Assembly: GCA_040005555.1 (NCBI GenBank)
Contig: JBDTYT010000030.1
Span: 1-19,006, forward strand
Length of the DNA stretch: 19,006 nt
Direction of reading: 5' to 3'
Source of the DNA: JBDTYT01 sp040005555
GTDB taxonomy: Bacteria > Actinomycetota > UBA4738 > HRBIN12
The position numbers were made by a program, and so were the translations under genes. The stretch's first letter is position 1. The number at the start of each line of letters is the position of its first letter. A model generated the notes under the pieces. That model did no database searches. It was not told the origin of the DNA and was given only the letters and a program-made list of their open reading frames with translations. Of the stretch, positions 15,988 to 19,006 are shown in pieces.

Positions 15988-17043
15988 ATGCAGCCTGAGC
16001 ACGTGCTGCACCTCGAGCTGGTTGAGGGGTCGCAGCTCGAGGAGGCTGCAGCGTTCGTCGTCGACCTCGTCGAGCATCCGGGGTCGGGCATCCGAGTGAT
16101 CGAAGGACAGCTCGAGCTCGGCGAGGATCTCGTCGTGCCGGGTCATCCCGGCGACTTCGAACTCGAGCCGGTCCCCCCGCTCGAGCCCGGGACCGTCTGG
16201 GCGATCGACGGGGGATCGAGCGTGGTCGCCGACGGCCGCTCCTTCCAGGTGGCCGCGTACCGCGCCGCTCGCGTGCGATTCCGAGGGGGAGCCACGGACC
16301 TGGTGGACTCGCCCTCGCTCACCGTGCGTGCGACCTCGGCGGCCGAGATGCAACCGCTCGCGCGCACCATCCTCACGGAGCTCTGCGGGCAAGAGCCCGA
16401 GCGGATCCCCGAGCTCCCGCGTCCCGTCGACGCCCTCCGCGAATGGGCCGAGTGGTCCGAGGTTGCCCGTACGGTGCAGGACGCCGCGGCCGGCGACCTC
16501 GTGCTCGTCGACGGCTCGTTGCACGGTGGACCGCTCGTGCCCGGGCAGGTCGTGCGCCGGGTGCACGAGCAGGCGGTCGCTCGGGGTGTGTCGATGGCGG
16601 GCGTCGTGAAGGCTTCGACGCTGTACTGGGGGCGGAACGCGCCGCTCGTCACGCTGCTGAAGCGTCGGGGCGATCGCGAGATGGGACACGCGGTGTGGGG
16701 GGCTCGGATCTCGACCGACCCCGCGTTCGCGCGGCTGTACCCGGGCGACATCTTCGTGGCGCACCTCGCGCCGACGGCGCCGCACGCGTTCCGCGTCGAC
16801 GTCGCGCACGGCCCGAGCTCGGCCGGCGAGGTGCTCGGCCGGCTCGCGGGGCTGTCGCGCGACCCCGCGTTCGTCGGGTATCCGTACCCGCTCGCCCGCG
16901 CTCATCAAGCCGCGCGCGTGACCGGCTACCAGGTGGTGGACGTCCGGCGCTCGTTCCGCGAGTCGCTGTCGCGCCACGGGATGTCGCAGGACGACATCGA
17001 GGTCTTGTTCCAGGACTTCCACGAAGTGTTGAACCGGAGCTGA
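15988..17043 (+). CDS. nurA: NurA-family 5'-3' nuclease
   Basis: This 351-residue NurA-domain protein carries the two hallmark aspartate strands: 'VWAIDGGSSVV' (Asp74) and 'LVLVDGSLHGGPL' (Asp175). A 'GVVKAS' segment with a conserved Lys and a C-terminal 'GYPYPLARAHQAARVTGYQV' helix also fit the family. NurA is a Mn-dependent nuclease that forms a dimer docked on the HerA hexamer and degrades the 5' strand at DNA ends. The ATG at 15988 is preferred: GAAGGGG lies about 10 bases upstream and the protein's conserved part starts soon after; an ATG at 15907 in frame is the alternative. It is followed after 2 bases by herA, the expected functional partner. Bacterial NurA is known in Deinococcus and Thermus and some other lineages. 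Confidence 0.88.
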   Translation: MQPEHVLHLELVEGSQLEEAAAFVVDLVEHPGSGIRVIEGQLELGEDLVVPGHPGDFELEPVPPLEPGTVWAIDGGSSVVADGRSFQVAAYRAARVRFRGGATDLVDSPSLTVRATSAAEMQPLARTILTELCGQEPERIPELPRPVDALREWAEWSEVARTVQDAAAGDLVLVDGSLHGGPLVPGQVVRRVHEQAVARGVSMAGVVKASTLYWGRNAPLVTLLKRRGDREMGHAVWGARISTDPAFARLYPGDIFVAHLAPTAPHAFRVDVAHGPSSAGEVLGRLAGLSRDPAFVGYPYPLARAHQAARVTGYQVVDVRRSFRESLSRHGMSQDDIEVLFQDFHEVLNRS

Positions 17044-17045
17044 CC

Positions 17046-18617
17046 GTGAGCGAGCACGAGTACAAGGGCAGGATCTTCGGCAAGAGCGTGCTCGAGGCGA
17101 CCTTCCGGTCGTTCTACGGCACCGACCTCTTCCTGGGTGAGCTCCTCGCCGCCGAGGACGCCGAGCGCGTCCGTCGGTTCCTGTTCCGCGTGATCCAAGT
17201 GACGTACGGCTCCGATTCCTCGGACCCAGGCTGGGCAGAGCGCACGGCCGGCTCGTACATGTCTGGGGACGCGGCGGGAACGTCGTATCAGCTCCACGAC
17301 CCCGAGCAGCGCTTGTACAAGATCGCGACGTGCCAGCCGCTCGGCTACATCGACGCCGCCGGGGACTTCCGAAAGCCGAAGTCGCTTCCGGCCCAGTTCG
17401 CCAGGGTCACCGCTCCCACGCCCGAGGATTTCGCGTTCCTTCGCGAGCGCATGGGCGACCTGCGGATCGGGCTGCTGCGCTCGGGCGAGGCGACCATCGA
17501 CCTCGAGGTGGGGATCAAGGGCGAGACGCTCACCTCGCACGTCGGCGTGTTCGCCACGACCGGCATGGGCAAGTCGAACCTCATGAAGGTGCTCTCGGGG
17601 CAGATCCTCGCCTCGCAAGGCCGGTACGCGTGCCTGCTGTTCGATCCGCACGGCGAGTATCTCGAGGGCGGCAGCGGCCTGCGCAAGGGCCTGCGAGACC
17701 ACCCGTGGTCCTCGGACCGGCTGAAGGTCTATGCCACACGTGCGGCCGGCGCCGGCGCAACGACGCTCCGGCTGTCCCTGGCCGAGCTCACCCTCGGCGA
17801 CCTGCAGACCGCGTACCAATGGAGCCACGCCCAAGAAGACGCGATCTGGCGGCTGCTCCGGTTCTTCGGCGAGGACTGGATCGTCACCGTGGGCGAGGAG
17901 CAGGACGTCCCGTCGCTCGCCGAGCAGCTCTCGGTGGCGACCAGCACGCTGCAGGTGATCCAGCGGCGCGCCCAGCGGATCCTCGAGATGCCGTGCATCT
18001 CGCGCGACCCCTCACAGCCCTCGCTCTCGGCTCGGATCGTCGACGAGCTCATGAACGGCTACTCGGTGCTCGTCGACACCTCCGGGTTGTCCTCGATGGA
18101 AGAGATCCTCGTGGCCTCGGTCATCACCCGGCGCGTGCTCGAGACGTACGGGCAGCTCTTCCTCGACGACCGCGAGCGGTTCGCAGCGCTGCCGCCGACG
18201 CTCGTGGCGCTCGAGGAGGCGCAGCGTGTGCTCTCGAAGGCGCAACGCGCAGATGAGAACGTGTTCCCGCGCGTGGCGCGCGAGGGACGCAAGTTCAAGG
18301 TCGGTTTGTGCGCGGTGAGCCAGCAGCCCAAGCTCATCGACGACGAGCTGCTCTCGCAGTTCAACACCTTCTTCATCCTCGGCCTGGCCGACGAGAAAGA
18401 CCGCAACATCCTGCGCGGCTCCTCGAAGCAGGACATCTCGGACCTCGGTCCCGAGATCCAGACGCTCATGCCCGGCGAGGCGATCATCACGAACCTCGAG
18501 GCGCCCTTCGCCCTTCCCGCGCAGGTGTTCCTGTACGAGGAGTACCTGAAGTCTGTCCGAGGGCCCTCGCCGCTGCCGTCCCGTCCGGAGGGCTCGTCGA
18601 AGGGGTTCGCGGAGTAG
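17046..18617 (+). CDS. herA: HerA-type hexameric DNA translocase ATPase
   Basis: This 523-residue protein of the HerA/FtsK superfamily has an N-terminal region (about 1-150) where the HAS-barrel domain is expected, then a RecA-like ATPase core. Walker A is 'VFATTGMGKSNLM' (Lys176); the following 'LLFDPHGEYLEG' is a strong HerA mark. Walker B is 'LVALEEAQRVL' (Glu390-Glu391). 'VARKGRKF'-type and 'AVSQQPKLIDDELLSQFNTF' segments near the C-terminus (here VAREGRKFKV) carry the sensor and trans-acting residues. It pumps duplex DNA into the NurA nuclease at double-strand ends. The GTG at 17046 has GGAG 6 bases upstream, within the end of nurA. Its stop codon directly abuts the Mre11-type ATG, so the three genes form one operon. 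Confidence 0.93.
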   Translation: MSEHEYKGRIFGKSVLEATFRSFYGTDLFLGELLAAEDAERVRRFLFRVIQVTYGSDSSDPGWAERTAGSYMSGDAAGTSYQLHDPEQRLYKIATCQPLGYIDAAGDFRKPKSLPAQFARVTAPTPEDFAFLRERMGDLRIGLLRSGEATIDLEVGIKGETLTSHVGVFATTGMGKSNLMKVLSGQILASQGRYACLLFDPHGEYLEGGSGLRKGLRDHPWSSDRLKVYATRAAGAGATTLRLSLAELTLGDLQTAYQWSHAQEDAIWRLLRFFGEDWIVTVGEEQDVPSLAEQLSVATSTLQVIQRRAQRILEMPCISRDPSQPSLSARIVDELMNGYSVLVDTSGLSSMEEILVASVITRRVLETYGQLFLDDRERFAALPPTLVALEEAQRVLSKAQRADENVFPRVAREGRKFKVGLCAVSQQPKLIDDELLSQFNTFFILGLADEKDRNILRGSSKQDISDLGPEIQTLMPGEAIITNLEAPFALPAQVFLYEEYLKSVRGPSPLPSRPEGSSKGFAE

Positions 18618-19006
18618 ATGGCTCGGCTGGTCGCGCTCGGCGACGCGCATCTCGGCCGGACCCACCTCGCGCACCTGCGGGACGAGGAGGGCCGCAACCT
18701 TCGCGAGGAAGACTTCCTGCGCTCGTTCTCGTGGGCGATCGACACCACGATCGAGCTTCAGCCCGACGGGTTCCTGTGGCTCGGCGACATCTTCGACCAC
18801 GCGCGACCGACGTACCGGACGTTCGCCCACGTGCTGGCTGGGTTGCAGAAGCTCACGGACGCCGGGCTGGGGGGCGTCGCGATCAGCGGGAACCACGACA
18901 CGCCGCGCGTCCGTGGGACCGGATCGCCGTACGACGCGCTCGAGCGCGTGTTCCCGGACGTCACGTTCGCCTGGCGGATGGAGTCGCTCGTCGCCGACCT
19001 GGCCGG
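18618..19006 (+). CDS. Mre11/SbcD-type metallophosphoesterase nuclease (3' end outside window)
   Basis: The first 129 residues are visible. Metal-binding phosphoesterase motifs appear in order: 'LVALGDAHLG' (Asp9, His11), 'WLGDIFDHARPT' (Asp and Asp/His of motif II), and 'AISGNHDTPR' (Asn-His-Asp of motif III). The 'DIFD..RP' spacing is characteristic of Mre11/SbcD rather than general phosphatases. Mre11 is the nuclease subunit of Mre11-Rad50 (SbcCD) and opens blocked DNA ends before resection. The ATG follows the herA stop with no gap, so translation is likely coupled. A Rad50/SbcC gene is expected just beyond the window (inference). Confidence 0.9.
   Translation, partial: MARLVALGDAHLGRTHLAHLRDEEGRNLREEDFLRSFSWAIDTTIELQPDGFLWLGDIFDHARPTYRTFAHVLAGLQKLTDAGLGGVAISGNHDTPRVRGTGSPYDALERVFPDVTFAWRMESLVADLA

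Noticed and set aside
17046..18617. HerA as part of an anti-phage defence pair (HerA-SIR2 or HerA-DUF4297 type)
   Set aside because: The neighbours are NurA and an Mre11-type nuclease, the repair partners, and no SIR2 or DUF4297 protein is seen.

Overview
This 19 kb window looks like chromosomal DNA from a high-GC member of the Actinomycetota, probably an uncultured or environmental lineage. The clues are the strongly GC-biased codon use, the frequent GTG/TTG starts, several starts that look leaderless (a TANNNT -10 element about 7 bases before the start codon), and the gene content (crotonyl-CoA carboxylase/reductase, DUF4242-cyclase fusion, poly-HAMP hybrid kinase). I cannot name the genus. 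The window is almost fully coding. I see no rRNA, tRNA, CRISPR array, insertion sequence or phage gene, and no gene-free stretch above 300 bases.

Layout. 1-2712: 3' part of a large poly-HAMP/GAF/histidine-kinase/receiver protein. 2727-3278 (minus): ArsR-type HTH plus DUF2087 regulator, divergent from 3307-4254 (plus), a RecB/Cas4-type PD-(D/E)XK nuclease with a four-cysteine Fe-S pattern. 4328-5566: crotonyl-CoA carboxylase/reductase with a recognisable promoter. 5597-6400 (minus): class III nucleotide cyclase with an N-terminal DUF4242 domain. 6527-7167: a VapB/VapC-type toxin-antitoxin pair with an inverted repeat just upstream. 7159-8416 (minus): tightly coupled HTH regulator, methylmalonyl-CoA epimerase and Nudix hydrolase. 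8575-13274 (plus): an unusual FtsH-like AAA+ zinc protease, a second Nudix hydrolase, a thiolase and an acyl-CoA dehydrogenase, ending at a double hairpin. 13338-15810 (minus): a membrane sensor with a long cytoplasmic coiled coil, followed by a soluble histidine-kinase-like protein that lacks the phospho-acceptor histidine. 15988-19006 (plus): nurA, herA and the start of an Mre11/SbcD-type nuclease gene that runs off the window.

How the genes fit together. Two themes recur. One is acyl-CoA metabolism: Ccr, methylmalonyl-CoA epimerase, thiolase and acyl-CoA dehydrogenase together fit C4/C5 acyl-CoA handling, such as parts of the ethylmalonyl-CoA pathway or short-chain acyl-CoA oxidation, although they sit in three separate transcription units. 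The other is DNA-end processing: the nurA-herA-mre11 operon matches the end-resection module best known from archaea, and a stand-alone Fe-S nuclease lies 12 kb away. Signalling genes lie between these two groups. The most unusual items are the nurA-herA-mre11 operon, the histidine-less kinase with its coiled-coil membrane partner, the cyclase whose two base-specifying residues appear charge-swapped, and the FtsH-like protease with extra segments in its AAA+ domain.
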